A stretch of DNA of 59,466 nt from Treponema sp. (GTDB taxonomy: Bacteria; Spirochaetota; Spirochaetia; Treponematales; Treponemataceae): the NCBI GenBank assembly GCA_024402505.1, contig JAKSTP010000015.1, positions 1-59,466 on the forward strand, given 5' to 3'. Below, piece after piece: positions 1 through 7,645 of the stretch. A program made the translations under genes and the position numbers. The notes under the pieces were generated by a model. It saw only the letters and a list, made by a program, of their open reading frames with translations. It was not told where the DNA came from and did not search any database. Numbering within the stretch: the first letter of the stretch is position 1; every line of letters begins with the position of its first letter.

Positions 1-55
1 GCAACGCTCGTCTTTACGAAAACAAAGCAATTGGTTTTCAACGTACAACCACTAG
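1..55. repeat. 55-bp direct repeat, copy 1
   Basis: Positions 1-55 recur base for base at 108-162. Inside each copy GAAAAC and GTTTTC form a short inverted repeat around a 10-base centre. The window starts exactly at this copy, so the array may continue to the left. No coding potential is visible. Confidence 0.9.
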
Positions 56-107
56 ATGTATTTGAAAACTTAAATCGACCTTAGGTCGCCCTTTTGTTTT
101 CTAACTC

Positions 108-162
108 GCAACGCTCGTCTTTACGAAAACAAAGCAATTGGTTTTCAACGTACAACCACTAG
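108..162. repeat. 55-bp direct repeat, copy 2
   Basis: Second exact copy of 1-55. The 52-bp spacer between the copies (56-107) is AT-rich and shows no gene. The start-to-start distance is 107 bp. The function is unknown. Confidence 0.9.
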
Positions 163-208
163 CGGCAAATTGGTTTAGATAAAAAAAACACCAAAATGGT
201 CTTTTGGC

Positions 209-240
209 AAAAAAAAGGCCTTCCAGCTAGTGGAAGGCTT
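209..240 (-). terminator. Intrinsic terminator after tRNA-Asp
   Basis: Read on the minus strand, an eight-base-pair-class stem (GCCTTCCA with TGGAAGGC, loop CTAG) is followed by a run of seven or more T. It begins a few bases past the tRNA 3' end and is the expected Rho-independent stop of the tRNA transcript. Confidence 0.85.
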
Positions 241-244
241 TAGG

Positions 245-318
245 CGCGAGTGACGGGGCTCGAACCCGTGATCTCCGGCGTGACAGGCCAGCGCGATAAC
301 CAGCTTCGCTACACCCGC
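245..318 (-). tRNA. tRNA-Asp (anticodon GTC)
   Basis: The minus strand folds into a full cloverleaf. The acceptor arms GCGGGTG and CACTCGC pair with one G-T. The anticodon stem is CTGGC/GCCGG around loop CTGTCAC, giving anticodon GTC. The T arm ACGGG-TTCGAGC-CCCGT is canonical. The discriminator is G, and the following bases are CCT, so a complete CCA tail is not encoded. The gene has its own promoter and terminator and is a single-gene unit downstream of the GntR gene. Confidence 0.97.
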
Positions 319-330
319 GTGATGAAATAT

Positions 331-359
331 ATACTATAAGAAATCGTAATTTATGTCAA
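331..359 (-). promoter_or_regulatory. Promoter of tRNA-Asp
   Basis: On the minus strand a perfect -35 TTGACA (359-354) is followed after 17 bases by TAGTAT (336-331), a 4/6 match to the -10 box. Transcription would begin a few bases before the mature tRNA at 318. An alternative -10 (TATAGT) would have a 15-base spacer. Confidence 0.7.
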
Positions 360-393
360 TAAGATGACAATCTTTTTTTCAAATTTTTCTAAA

Positions 394-1074
394 TTATTCA
401 TCCTTAAAATATTCTTTGTATTTTTCACGAATACCTTTTTCATCAAGAGAAAGTCGTTCAAGATGAGATTTCTGCAGTTTAATCAGATTATCGTAATCTT
501 TATTGCGGAAGTACTCCAGAATCTGTGCATGTTCTTTAATTACGCTTTTCTGATTTCCCGAATGAAGCGACAATTCCCGCATACGGTCAAAGTGCACGTT
601 CATTTCGTGAATAACGTTGTAGCACTGCATACGGTCGGCAATCTGATACATCTTTTTATGGAATTTATTATCAAGCTCCATAATCATTTCCAGGTTTCCG
701 CTTTTTTCGTAGAAATCCTGAAGTTTAACATTTTCATCAAGCCACTGATAATCAAGAACTGTGGCAAGATCGCAGGCCTCACGGACAACGGCAAGTTCCA
801 GGGTCTTTCGGAGGAACATAGCCTCATTTACCATCTTCATGTCGATTTTACAAACCTGACTTCCCCGCTGAGGAAAAACTTCTACAATCTTTGTTCGAAC
901 CAGTTCCTGCAAAGCTTCATGTACCGGAGTTCTGGAAAGGTTCAGTTCATCAGCAATATCCTGTTCTGAAATCATAAGACCAGGTTTTAATTCAAGATTT
1001 ACAATATTTTCGCGTATAACTCTTAAGGCAAAATCTCTGTTGGTTTCACCATTGAGTTTCTCTTTGTTTTTCAT
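394..1074 (-). CDS. GntR-family (FadR/FCD-type) transcriptional regulator
   Basis: This predicted 226-residue cytoplasmic DNA-binding repressor or activator has an N-terminal winged helix and a C-terminal all-helical ligand-binding domain of the FCD type. The wHTH core is visible as ISEQDIADELNLSRTPVHEA at about residues 36-55, which is the GntR signature. The rest is predicted helical with the scattered His/Asp/Arg expected of FCD domains. I chose the ATG at 1074 because the upstream in-frame codons lie inside the promoter and its palindrome. The gene is divergent from glpK with about 70 bp between them, so glpK is a plausible target besides itself, but the ligand is unknown. An ATACTAGTAT palindrome over its own -10 suggests autoregulation. 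Confidence 0.9.
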   Translation of the reverse strand: MKNKEKLNGETNRDFALRVIRENIVNLELKPGLMISEQDIADELNLSRTPVHEALQELVRTKIVEVFPQRGSQVCKIDMKMVNEAMFLRKTLELAVVREACDLATVLDYQWLDENVKLQDFYEKSGNLEMIMELDNKFHKKMYQIADRMQCYNVIHEMNVHFDRMRELSLHSGNQKSVIKEHAQILEYFRNKDYDNLIKLQKSHLERLSLDEKGIREKYKEYFKDE

Positions 1075-1078
1075 ATAA

Positions 1079-1092
1079 ATACTAGTATACCA
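1079..1092 (-). promoter_or_regulatory. GntR promoter (extended -10) with palindromic operator candidate
   Basis: The perfect 10-bp palindrome ATACTAGTAT (1079-1088) overlaps a minus-strand extended -10 box, TGG followed by TATACT (1092-1084). GntR/FCD regulators usually bind short palindromes of this size, often in their own promoters. The expected start point is only a few bases before the ATG at 1074, and there is no Shine-Dalgarno sequence. Confidence 0.6.
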
Positions 1093-1106
1093 CAAAAAAT
1101 AAGTTT

Positions 1107-1135
1107 TTTACATTAAGATTTTAATGATGTATAAT
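1107..1135 (+). promoter_or_regulatory. Near-consensus promoter of glpK, predicted leaderless start
   Basis: TTTACA (1107-1112) and TATAAT (1130-1135) are separated by exactly 17 bases. Counting seven bases from the -10 places the transcription start at about 1142-1143, the A of the glpK ATG. No ribosome binding site precedes the ATG. The -35 lies about 18 bp from the GntR palindrome, so both divergent promoters could be controlled together. Confidence 0.75.
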
Positions 1136-1142
1136 ATTTCCC

Positions 1143-2636
1143 ATGGAAAAATTTATTCTGGCACTGGATCAGGGAACTACCTCCAGTCGCGCCGTTATTT
1201 TTGATAAAAACGTAAACAAGATTTCCACCGCACAGCAGGAATTTACACAGATTTACCCTACTCCAGGCTGGGTTGAACATGATCCCGAGGAACTTTTTCA
1301 CTGTCAGCTGGCAGTCCTGAAAAAAGTTGTGGCAAATGCAAAACTTAAGCCGGAACAGATTGAAGCCGTAGGTATCACCAATCAGCGTGAAACCATCATC
1401 ATCTGGGATAAAAACACAGGGAAACCCGTTTATAATGCAATTGTCTGGCAGTGCCGCCGTACCGCAGACATGGCTGATGATCTTATTGCCCGTGGATTAA
1501 GCGAAAAAATCCGGCAGAAAACAGGACTTATTCCAGATCCATATTTTTCGGGAACAAAGATTAAGTGGATTCTGGATAATGTTGCGGGTGTAAGAGACCG
1601 GGCCCAGCGTGGAGAACTCCTTGCCGGAACCGTAGACACCTGGCTCACCTGGCGTCTTTCAGGGGGAAAAGCCCACGTTACCGATTTTACCAATGCCAGC
1701 CGCACCATGCTTTTCAACATCCACACTCTGGAATGGGACAAGGAACTTCTGGAACTGCTGGACATTCCATCATCTCTTCTTCCTGAAGTAAAAGATTCCT
1801 CCTGCATTTACGCATACACTGATGAAACTGTCTGCGGATTCAAAGCACCTATTGCAAGTCTTATTGGCGATCAGCAGGCAGCACTTTTTGGACAGGCCTG
1901 TTTTAATAAAGGTGAAACAAAAGTTACTTACGGTACAGGATGTTTTCTCCTTATGAACACGGGCTCAAATCCTGTTGATTCAAAACACAAACTTCTTACA
2001 ACCATTGCCCTTGGTCTCAACGGAAAAATTGAGTATGCACTGGAAGGTTCTGTTTTCATTGGCGGTGCCCTTATCAAATGGCTTCGTGATGAACTCAAGA
2101 TGATTGATTGCGCCAACGATGTGAATGTTCAGGCTGAAACCGTTAAAGACAGCGGCGGTGTAATGATTGTACCGGCCTTCACAGGTCTTGGGGCACCTTA
2201 CTGGGATCCATATGCCCGTGGAACCATTGTTGGCCTTACAAGAGGAACAGGAAAAGCCCACATTTGCCGTGCAGCTCTGGAAGCAATTGCTTTTCAGGTA
2301 AAAGATGAACTTGAATGTATGAAAGATGATGCCGGTCTTGAAATTCCAAGCCTTAAGGTTGATGGCGGGGCCTGTGTTTCCAATGTAATGATGCAGTTCC
2401 AGTCTGACATTTTGAACACCAGTGTTTACAGACCTGAAAACGTTGAAACCACCGTAACTGGCGCTGCTTTCCTGGCAGGACTGGCCACTGGCTTCTGGAA
2501 AACCCGGGACGAAATCACCGAGCGCTGGCAGGTAGAACGGATTTTCATCAGCGACATGGAAAATGATGTGCGGGAAAAACGTTATCACGAATGGAAACGG
2601 GCCATTGAAAGAGCTCAGGGATGGATTACAAAATAA
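1143..2636 (+). CDS. glpK: Glycerol kinase
   Basis: This FGGY-family kinase phosphorylates glycerol with ATP to glycerol 3-phosphate, feeding lipid synthesis and glycolysis; it is cytosolic. It has 497 residues, the normal length. The N-terminus reads [12 protein letters not shown] (residues 6-17), the phosphate-binding loop of the family. [10 protein letters not shown] holds the catalytic Asp, and a C-terminal FGGY block ([16 protein letters not shown]) is present. The start is fixed by family alignment. The ATG sits directly at the predicted transcription start and has no Shine-Dalgarno. A cytidine deaminase gene overlaps its stop by one base. No glpF or glpD lies in the window. Confidence 0.97.
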   Translation: MEKFILALDQGTTSSRAVIFDKNVNKISTAQQEFTQIYPTPGWVEHDPEELFHCQLAVLKKVVANAKLKPEQIEAVGITNQRETIIIWDKNTGKPVYNAIVWQCRRTADMADDLIARGLSEKIRQKTGLIPDPYFSGTKIKWILDNVAGVRDRAQRGELLAGTVDTWLTWRLSGGKAHVTDFTNASRTMLFNIHTLEWDKELLELLDIPSSLLPEVKDSSCIYAYTDETVCGFKAPIASLIGDQQAALFGQACFNKGETKVTYGTGCFLLMNTGSNPVDSKHKLLTTIALGLNGKIEYALEGSVFIGGALIKWLRDELKMIDCANDVNVQAETVKDSGGVMIVPAFTGLGAPYWDPYARGTIVGLTRGTGKAHICRAALEAIAFQVKDELECMKDDAGLEIPSLKVDGGACVSNVMMQFQSDILNTSVYRPENVETTVTGAAFLAGLATGFWKTRDEITERWQVERIFISDMENDVREKRYHEWKRAIERAQGWITK

Positions 2637-3037
2637 TGGATTACACTGAACTTATAAAAAAAGCTTTTGACATGCTCAACTATTCCTACGTTCCTTACTC
2701 TCATTTTACCGTAGGAGCAGCCCTTCTTTGCGAAGACGGAACTGTTGTAGGCGGATGTAATATTGAGAACGCTGCTTACGGTCCCAGTAACTGTGCCGAA
2801 CGTACTGCCATTTTCAAAGCCGTAAGTGAAGGTAAACGAAATTTCAAGGCCATCTGTGTAGTTGGCGGAAAAGATAAAAACGTAAGTGATTACTGTCCGC
2901 CATGTGGAGTGTGCCGCCAGGTAATGGCCGAATTCTGTAAAGGTGATTTCCAGATCATCCTTGCGAAATCGGAAAAAGATTATAGAATCTATACACTGGA
3001 TCAACTGCTTCCGGAACGCTTTGGTTTGGACGCATAA
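2636..3037 (+). CDS. cdd: Cytidine deaminase
   Basis: This zinc hydrolase converts cytidine and deoxycytidine to (deoxy)uridine for pyrimidine salvage. It has 133 residues, typical of the small tetrameric form. The metal and catalytic residues are visible as CAE at 53-55 (Cys53, Glu55 the proton shuttle) and PCGVC at 89-93 (Cys90, Cys93). The glpK stop and this ATG overlap as TAATG, which points to translational coupling. An in-frame ATG five codons upstream at 2621 would lengthen the overlap and is less likely. A metY-type gene with its own promoter follows. Confidence 0.95.
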   Translation: MDYTELIKKAFDMLNYSYVPYSHFTVGAALLCEDGTVVGGCNIENAAYGPSNCAERTAIFKAVSEGKRNFKAICVVGGKDKNVSDYCPPCGVCRQVMAEFCKGDFQIILAKSEKDYRIYTLDQLLPERFGLDA

Positions 3038-3048
3038 AATGATATAAT
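3021..3048 (+). promoter_or_regulatory. Probable promoter of the O-acetylhomoserine sulfhydrylase gene
   Basis: A perfect TATAAT lies at 3043-3048 with a weak TTGGTT (3021-3026) 16 bases upstream. Transcription would start near 3055. Unlike several other genes here, this transcript keeps a strong ribosome binding site, AAGGAG at 3061-3066. The promoter overlaps the end of cdd. Confidence 0.6.
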
Positions 3049-3075
3049 AGGGAAATTATTAAGGAGTTAATAAAA

Positions 3076-4356
3076 ATGAAAATTGAAACAAAAGTTCTGC
3101 ACTCAGGATACTCTCCAAAAAACGGAGAACCTTGCACAATCCCAATCGTACAGAGTACAACCTATCACTACGACTCATGTGATGCCGTAGCCGCTATTTT
3201 TGACGATCCTACACTGGGCGCCATTTATTCACGCTTTTACAACCCAACCTGTGACTGCGTAGAAAAGAAAATTGCCGATATGGAAGGCGGAGTTGGATGT
3301 ATGCTCACTACTTCGGGACAGGCAGCCTCTCTTCTTTCTGTGCTGAACCTTTGTCAGGCCGGCGACAGCTTTATCGCCTCTTCTTCTATTTACGGTGGAT
3401 CAATCAACCTGTTTGGCTTTACTTTGAAAAAACTTGGCATTGAATGTATCTGGGTTGATGTTGATGCATCTTACGAAGATATCTGCAAGGCTTTTAAACC
3501 AAACACAAAATGTGTATTCGGTGAAACAATTGCAAACCCAGCACTCACTGTTTTCGATATTGAAAAATGGGCTAAAGCAGCTCACGAGCACGACTGTCCA
3601 CTTATCATCGACAACACATTTGCAACTCCATACCTTTGCCGACCAATTGAATGGGGCGCCGACATTGTAGTTCACTCAACATCAAAATACATGGATGGAC
3701 ACGCTATTCAGGGTGGTGGTGCCATTGTTGATTCAGGAAACTTTGATTGGGAAGCAGCCTACAAAAAATCAGGAAAATTTGCCGACATGGTTGAACCTGA
3801 TGAAAGCTACCACGGACTTCAGTATGTAAAAAAATACGGAAAAATGGCCTACATTTTGAAAGCACGCTGCCAGCTTATGCGTGACTTCGGATGTTTCCCA
3901 AGTGCACAGAACGCTTTCTACCTGAACCTGGGATTGGAAACACTGCCTGTACGAATGGAACGCTACTGTTCTAACGCCATGAAAGTTGCCGAATATTTTA
4001 CAAAAAGTGACAAGATTGCAAAAGTAACTTACCCTGGACTTGAAAGTGACAAATATCACGAACTGGCAAAAAAATACCTGCCATTGGGAACTGCCGGTGT
4101 AATTTCCATTTCGATTAAAGGTGGCCGTCCTGCAGCAGTAAGATTCATGGACGCCCTTAAACTGGCTACCGACGAAGTTCACGTTGCCGACATCCGCACC
4201 TGTGTTCTGCACCCTGCAAGTGCCACCCACCGCCAGCTCAGCGACGAACAGCTTGTTGCAGCCGGCATTGACGGCGGCCTTGTAAGATTCAGCGTAGGGC
4301 TTGAAAACGTAGACGACATCATCGCCGACGTAGAACAGGCACTTAAAGCCATCTAA
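3076..4356 (+). CDS. O-acetylhomoserine sulfhydrylase-type PLP enzyme (Cys/Met metabolism family)
   Basis: This cytosolic PLP enzyme of the cystathionine gamma-synthase superfamily has 426 residues. The length and the opening TKVLHSGY fit the MetY branch, which makes homocysteine from O-acetylhomoserine and sulfide. The PLP lysine is Lys204 in HSTSKYMDGH, and Asp179 in LIIDNTFATP binds the pyridine nitrogen. The phosphate-binding segment TTSGQAA lies at 78-84. Methionine gamma-lyase is a close relative and cannot be excluded by eye. The AAGGAG ribosome site 9 bases upstream supports the start. The gene ends just before the first 131-bp nested hairpin element. Confidence 0.9.
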   Translation: MKIETKVLHSGYSPKNGEPCTIPIVQSTTYHYDSCDAVAAIFDDPTLGAIYSRFYNPTCDCVEKKIADMEGGVGCMLTTSGQAASLLSVLNLCQAGDSFIASSSIYGGSINLFGFTLKKLGIECIWVDVDASYEDICKAFKPNTKCVFGETIANPALTVFDIEKWAKAAHEHDCPLIIDNTFATPYLCRPIEWGADIVVHSTSKYMDGHAIQGGGAIVDSGNFDWEAAYKKSGKFADMVEPDESYHGLQYVKKYGKMAYILKARCQLMRDFGCFPSAQNAFYLNLGLETLPVRMERYCSNAMKVAEYFTKSDKIAKVTYPGLESDKYHELAKKYLPLGTAGVISISIKGGRPAAVRFMDALKLATDEVHVADIRTCVLHPASATHRQLSDEQLVAAGIDGGLVRFSVGLENVDDIIADVEQALKAI

Positions 4357-4375
4357 CAGTCATTTAATAAAAAAA

Positions 4376-4542
4376 CAAACCCGCACCGACGCATTAATAA
4401 GTTATGTTCGGTGAAAGCGGAGTCGGACACGACTTCAGACGCATTACCGCAGGAGCAAAGCGACGAGGACTCTTGCGGCTGCAAGGCGTGTCCGACGGGA
4501 GCATTTCACCCGCGGTAAGTTGATTGCGTCGGTGCGGGTTTG
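4376..4542. repeat. 131-bp element nested in an 18-bp perfect hairpin, copy A
   Basis: Outer arms 4376-4393 and 4525-4542 are exact inverse complements. Between them lie 131 bases (4394-4524) whose 106-bp core (4409-4514 region) recurs in reverse orientation at 7450-7580. The core forms three more nested stems: GGTGAAAGC with GCATTTCACC (4410-4418/4501-4510), GTCGGACACG with CGTGTCCGAC (4422-4431/4487-4496) and CCGCAGGAG with CTCTTGCGG (4447-4455/4470-4478, one G-T pair). The element lies between metY and the dnaX promoter. It could be a structured RNA or terminator, or a MITE-like element. Confidence 0.85.
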
Positions 4543-4546
4543 CTGT

Positions 4547-4575
4547 TTGAAATTTTCCGGATTTCGGCTTATAAT
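4547..4575 (+). promoter_or_regulatory. Promoter of dnaX, predicted leaderless start
   Basis: TTGAAA (4547-4552) and TATAAT (4570-4575) are separated by exactly 17 bases. The predicted transcription start (4582-4583) coincides with the ATG at 4583. The -35 begins four bases after the right arm of the nested hairpin element. Confidence 0.75.
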
Positions 4576-4582
4576 TACTTCT

Positions 4583-6466
4583 ATGTCTTACGAAGTAACC
4601 GCCACTCGGCGCCGCCCTCAAAGATTTGAAGATCTTGTTGGTCAGGAATTTGTTGCCGAAACACTTAAAAACTCTATCAAATCGGGAAAAATTGCCCACG
4701 CCTATCTTTTTACAGGTCCTCGTGGATGTGGAAAAACTTCCTCTGCCCGTATTCTTGCAAAAGCCTTAAACTGTGAACATGGACCTTCCGAAACTCCATG
4801 CGGACAGTGTTCAAACTGTCAGGAAATCACCAAAGGTACAAGCCTTGATGTCATCGAAATTGACGGTGCTTCAAACAACAACGTAGACAATATCCGACAG
4901 ATTAAAGAAGAGGTTATGTTCCCTCCAACAAACTGTCGCTACAAGATTTATATTATTGATGAAGTTCACATGCTTTCTACCAGTGCCTTCAACGCCCTTC
5001 TTAAAACCATTGAAGAGCCTCCAGAGCACGTAATCTTCATTTTTGCTACAACTGAACTTCAGAAGGTGCCTGCTACCATTAAAAGCCGCTGCCAGCAGTT
5101 CAACTTCCGCCTGGTTCCAATTGAAAAGGTAAAGAACTGTTTGGCCGAAGCAGCCGCCGAACTTAATATTTCTGCCGACGACGAAGCACTTTTCTGGATT
5201 GCCCGGGAATCAACTGGTTCAATGCGTGACGCCTACACTCTTTTTGATCAGGTAGTTGCCTTCAGCGGCGATCACATCACTTATGAAAAAATCAGAGATA
5301 AGCTTGGTCTTGTAGGCATTGACCGTCTCAACTCCATTTTTGAACTGGCCGCCGCCAAACAGACAGAACAGGTAATTGAAAAGCTGGACGAATTCCTTCA
5401 GAACGGTATTTCCATTGAACAGCTTATTTCAAATTGTGCCGATTACATCAGAAGTTTGCTGCTGCTTAAAAACGGCATTACCCGGGAATCACTTTTGGGA
5501 AACGCTCCTGAACGATATTCAAAGCAGGTGCTTTCGGCCTGGAACTCAGTTCAGCTGGAACGTGGACTTTCCCTTTTTCTGAACCTTTACCGGGACATAC
5601 GCTATTCCCTTTCTCCACGCTACGAGCTGGATCTCCTTTTCAGCCGCATGTGCTGGCTTTGTGATTACGTAAGTCCTGCCGAAGTAAAAAAAGCTATTGA
5701 TGCAGCTCAGGCTCTTCTTGCTGGCGCCCCGGTTTCGGCCCCACAGCAGGTTCAGCAGATGCAGACAGCTCAGGCTCCACAGCAGGTTCAATCAGCACAG
5801 TCGGTACAGTCGGCACCACAGATGCAGGCATCGGCTGGAAATGCAGCTAAAAATACTGCCGGCACATCCAGTCCTGTTGCTACACCAATTGATCAGCTTC
5901 CTGATTACATGAAATTTTCTGCACTGCAAGGTGCATCCTTTGATACCATGGAGCAGGTTCCTCCTGTTGAAGCGGAACCTCCGGTGGAGAACGACAACCC
6001 TTTTAGCGATGGCGGAGCTGAGCCGCCTGAACAAACAGCGGCCCCAACTGAACCCCCATCTTTCTCTGATCCTTATGAACAGCCTGAGGAAAATGCCGAA
6101 AACATTCCTGATCAGAGCGGCGAAATGATTACCACTGCCCAGGGACAGTCCATGTCCATTCAGGAACTTCGACGCCTTGTTACAAACCAGCTTTCACTTT
6201 CGGAAGGATTTGCAGCCAGCGGGCTAAAAAAAACCGGTTTCTGGAAAGTAAACGAAAACGGTATCCGCACTTCCGTAAATTCAGCCTACGATCTGGATAT
6301 TATCCGCAAAAAAAACAGGGTCATTGCCGACTGTCTTTCATCTATTTACGGAAAACCAATGAGCTTCTTTGCCGAACTTCAGGAAGTGAAACAGGAATCG
6401 GTAGACAATGCACCAAAACCGCTGCAGGTAGAAATCCTTTGTAAAGCTTTCAGCGGTCACCTTTAA
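4583..6466 (+). CDS. dnaX: DNA polymerase III subunit gamma/tau
   Basis: This clamp-loader ATPase of the replicative polymerase loads the sliding clamp and, through tau, links polymerase to helicase. The chosen start at 4583 gives MSYEVTATRRRPQRF, matching the conserved DnaX N-terminus. Earlier in-frame ATGs lie upstream of the promoter. The protein has 627 residues. The Walker A motif GPRGCGKT is at 45-52 and four zinc cysteines are at 64, 73, 76 and 79. IIDEVHML is the Walker B/DExH box, and a Gln/Pro/Ala-rich linker covers about 375-545. Two runs of eight A near the 3' end (6226, 6304 regions) do not lead to an early stop, so I make no claim of a gamma-producing frameshift. Confidence 0.96.
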   Translation: MSYEVTATRRRPQRFEDLVGQEFVAETLKNSIKSGKIAHAYLFTGPRGCGKTSSARILAKALNCEHGPSETPCGQCSNCQEITKGTSLDVIEIDGASNNNVDNIRQIKEEVMFPPTNCRYKIYIIDEVHMLSTSAFNALLKTIEEPPEHVIFIFATTELQKVPATIKSRCQQFNFRLVPIEKVKNCLAEAAAELNISADDEALFWIARESTGSMRDAYTLFDQVVAFSGDHITYEKIRDKLGLVGIDRLNSIFELAAAKQTEQVIEKLDEFLQNGISIEQLISNCADYIRSLLLLKNGITRESLLGNAPERYSKQVLSAWNSVQLERGLSLFLNLYRDIRYSLSPRYELDLLFSRMCWLCDYVSPAEVKKAIDAAQALLAGAPVSAPQQVQQMQTAQAPQQVQSAQSVQSAPQMQASAGNAAKNTAGTSSPVATPIDQLPDYMKFSALQGASFDTMEQVPPVEAEPPVENDNPFSDGGAEPPEQTAAPTEPPSFSDPYEQPEENAENIPDQSGEMITTAQGQSMSIQELRRLVTNQLSLSEGFAASGLKKTGFWKVNENGIRTSVNSAYDLDIIRKKNRVIADCLSSIYGKPMSFFAELQEVKQESVDNAPKPLQVEILCKAFSGHL

Positions 6467-6483
6467 TATCAATTGGAGTTTTT

Positions 6484-7416
6484 ATGATCATTCTTGAAAC
6501 AATTGTGCCTGTTTTTCTTTTAATAGCACTTGGAAAATTTCTTACAGTAAAAAACATTCTTACCGATTCCGGCATTGCCTGCATCAAAAACCTTTCGGTT
6601 ACGGTTCTTCTGCCTGTAATGGCCTTTGATGCCCTTATTCACGGTTCATTTTCATCTGACTCACTGATTCTCATCGGCCTTGAGTTCTTTGCCCTTTTTG
6701 GAGCATTTTTCGCAGGTTTCCTTTTCAAACGCTGTTTTGATTCTTCAATTTCCGATTACATTCCATACGCCATGACCACTTACGAAGGCGGACTTTTTGG
6801 ATGGGCTCTTATTTCCATTCTGGTAGGACAGAACAACATGTTCTACATTGTAAGCATGGACATTTTTTCGGGAGTTTTCGGATTCACTGTAATGGCCACA
6901 GGTCTTAAAATGATCAACGGGGAAAAACTTACCAAAAAGGAAATCACCCTTTCCATTGTAAAAAATCCTTTGATCATAGCCACAGTTTTAGGCTTTACTG
7001 GAGCCGCCTTTGGTCTTGGAAAGATTATTGACAGTTCTTCCGCCGCCGGTCTTTACAATAAGGTAACCTCATTCTTTATTGCACCACTTTCTCCACTTAT
7101 CCTTATTTCCATTGGATCCGGCCTTGTTTTTGACAAGGAAGTTCTAAAAAAAGGATTGAAACTGGTTTCCATAAGATACCTTGTGCAGATTTTAATAACC
7201 ATCATAGTATTCGCAGTAATCCACTTTACAATCGGCATTAACGGCGTGCTTTTCTTTACCCTGGCCATGTACTTTGCTTGCCCTACATCTTTCCTTATTT
7301 CCATGTATTCACAGAAAAAAGAAGCTGTAGAATTTACCTCTGCCCTTCTGAGTCTTCAGATTCTCATTGCACTGGTAGTATTCTGCGTACTGTCTGTTCT
7401 CCAGATGTACCAGTAA
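6484..7416 (+). CDS. AEC (auxin efflux carrier) family transporter
   Basis: This integral membrane permease has 310 residues, with about ten hydrophobic helices in two inverted halves, as in the AEC/MdcF family. Bacterial members export or exchange small organic acids such as malate or malonate; the substrate here is unknown. The opening MIILETIVPVFLLIALGKFL is a typical first helix. GGAGTTTTT before the ATG supplies a ribosome site. The gene follows dnaX by 17 bases on the same strand, so they are probably co-transcribed. The second 131-bp nested element lies directly downstream. Confidence 0.85.
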   Translation: MIILETIVPVFLLIALGKFLTVKNILTDSGIACIKNLSVTVLLPVMAFDALIHGSFSSDSLILIGLEFFALFGAFFAGFLFKRCFDSSISDYIPYAMTTYEGGLFGWALISILVGQNNMFYIVSMDIFSGVFGFTVMATGLKMINGEKLTKKEITLSIVKNPLIIATVLGFTGAAFGLGKIIDSSSAAGLYNKVTSFFIAPLSPLILISIGSGLVFDKEVLKKGLKLVSIRYLVQILITIIVFAVIHFTIGINGVLFFTLAMYFACPTSFLISMYSQKKEAVEFTSALLSLQILIALVVFCVLSVLQMYQ

Positions 7417-7428
7417 CATAAATCCAAA

Positions 7429-7601
7429 ATAAACCCACAACGATATACAGAATAATCTCTCGCGGGTGAAATGCTCCCGTCGCGCACGCCTTGCAGCCGC
7501 AAGAGTCCTCGTCGCTTTGCTCCTGCGGTAATGCGTCTGAAGTCGTGTGCGACTCCGCTTTCACCGAAAGTGTTTTTTAGTGTATATCGTTGTGGGTTTA
7601 T
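7429..7601. repeat. 131-bp element nested in a 21-bp perfect hairpin, copy B (inverted relative to copy A)
   Basis: Outer arms 7429-7449 and 7581-7601 are exact inverse complements but differ in sequence from the arms of copy A. The enclosed 131 bases (7450-7580) carry the same core as 4394-4524 in reverse orientation. The core differs at three positions. One pair in the middle stem is swapped from G-C to C-G, keeping the pairing, and one becomes an A-C mismatch. The element sits between the AEC gene and the glutamine synthetase gene. Confidence 0.85.
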
Positions 7602-7645
7602 ATTTTGTTATAAATTCAGTAAAATAGTGCTATAAATCTACTTCA

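Noticed and set aside
4376..4542. Integron attC site
   Set aside because: Treponema denticola is known to carry an integron, but the arms lack the required core-site ends (RYYYAAC/GTTRRRY), the flanks are housekeeping genes and no integrase is seen.
4520..4582. Longer dnaX start at 4520
   Set aside because: The extra 21 codons lie in the hairpin arm and promoter and do not resemble DnaX, whose conserved N-terminus begins at 4583.
4394..4699. Minus-strand ORF across the first 131-bp element
   Set aside because: Its sequence comes from the structured element and the antisense of dnaX; the same peptide fragment appears at copy B only because the element is repeated.
6220..6315. Runs of eight A in dnaX as a programmed frameshift site for a short gamma subunit
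   Set aside because: The -1 frame stays open for a long way after the first run, so no short product is predicted, and the sites lie close to the normal C-terminus.
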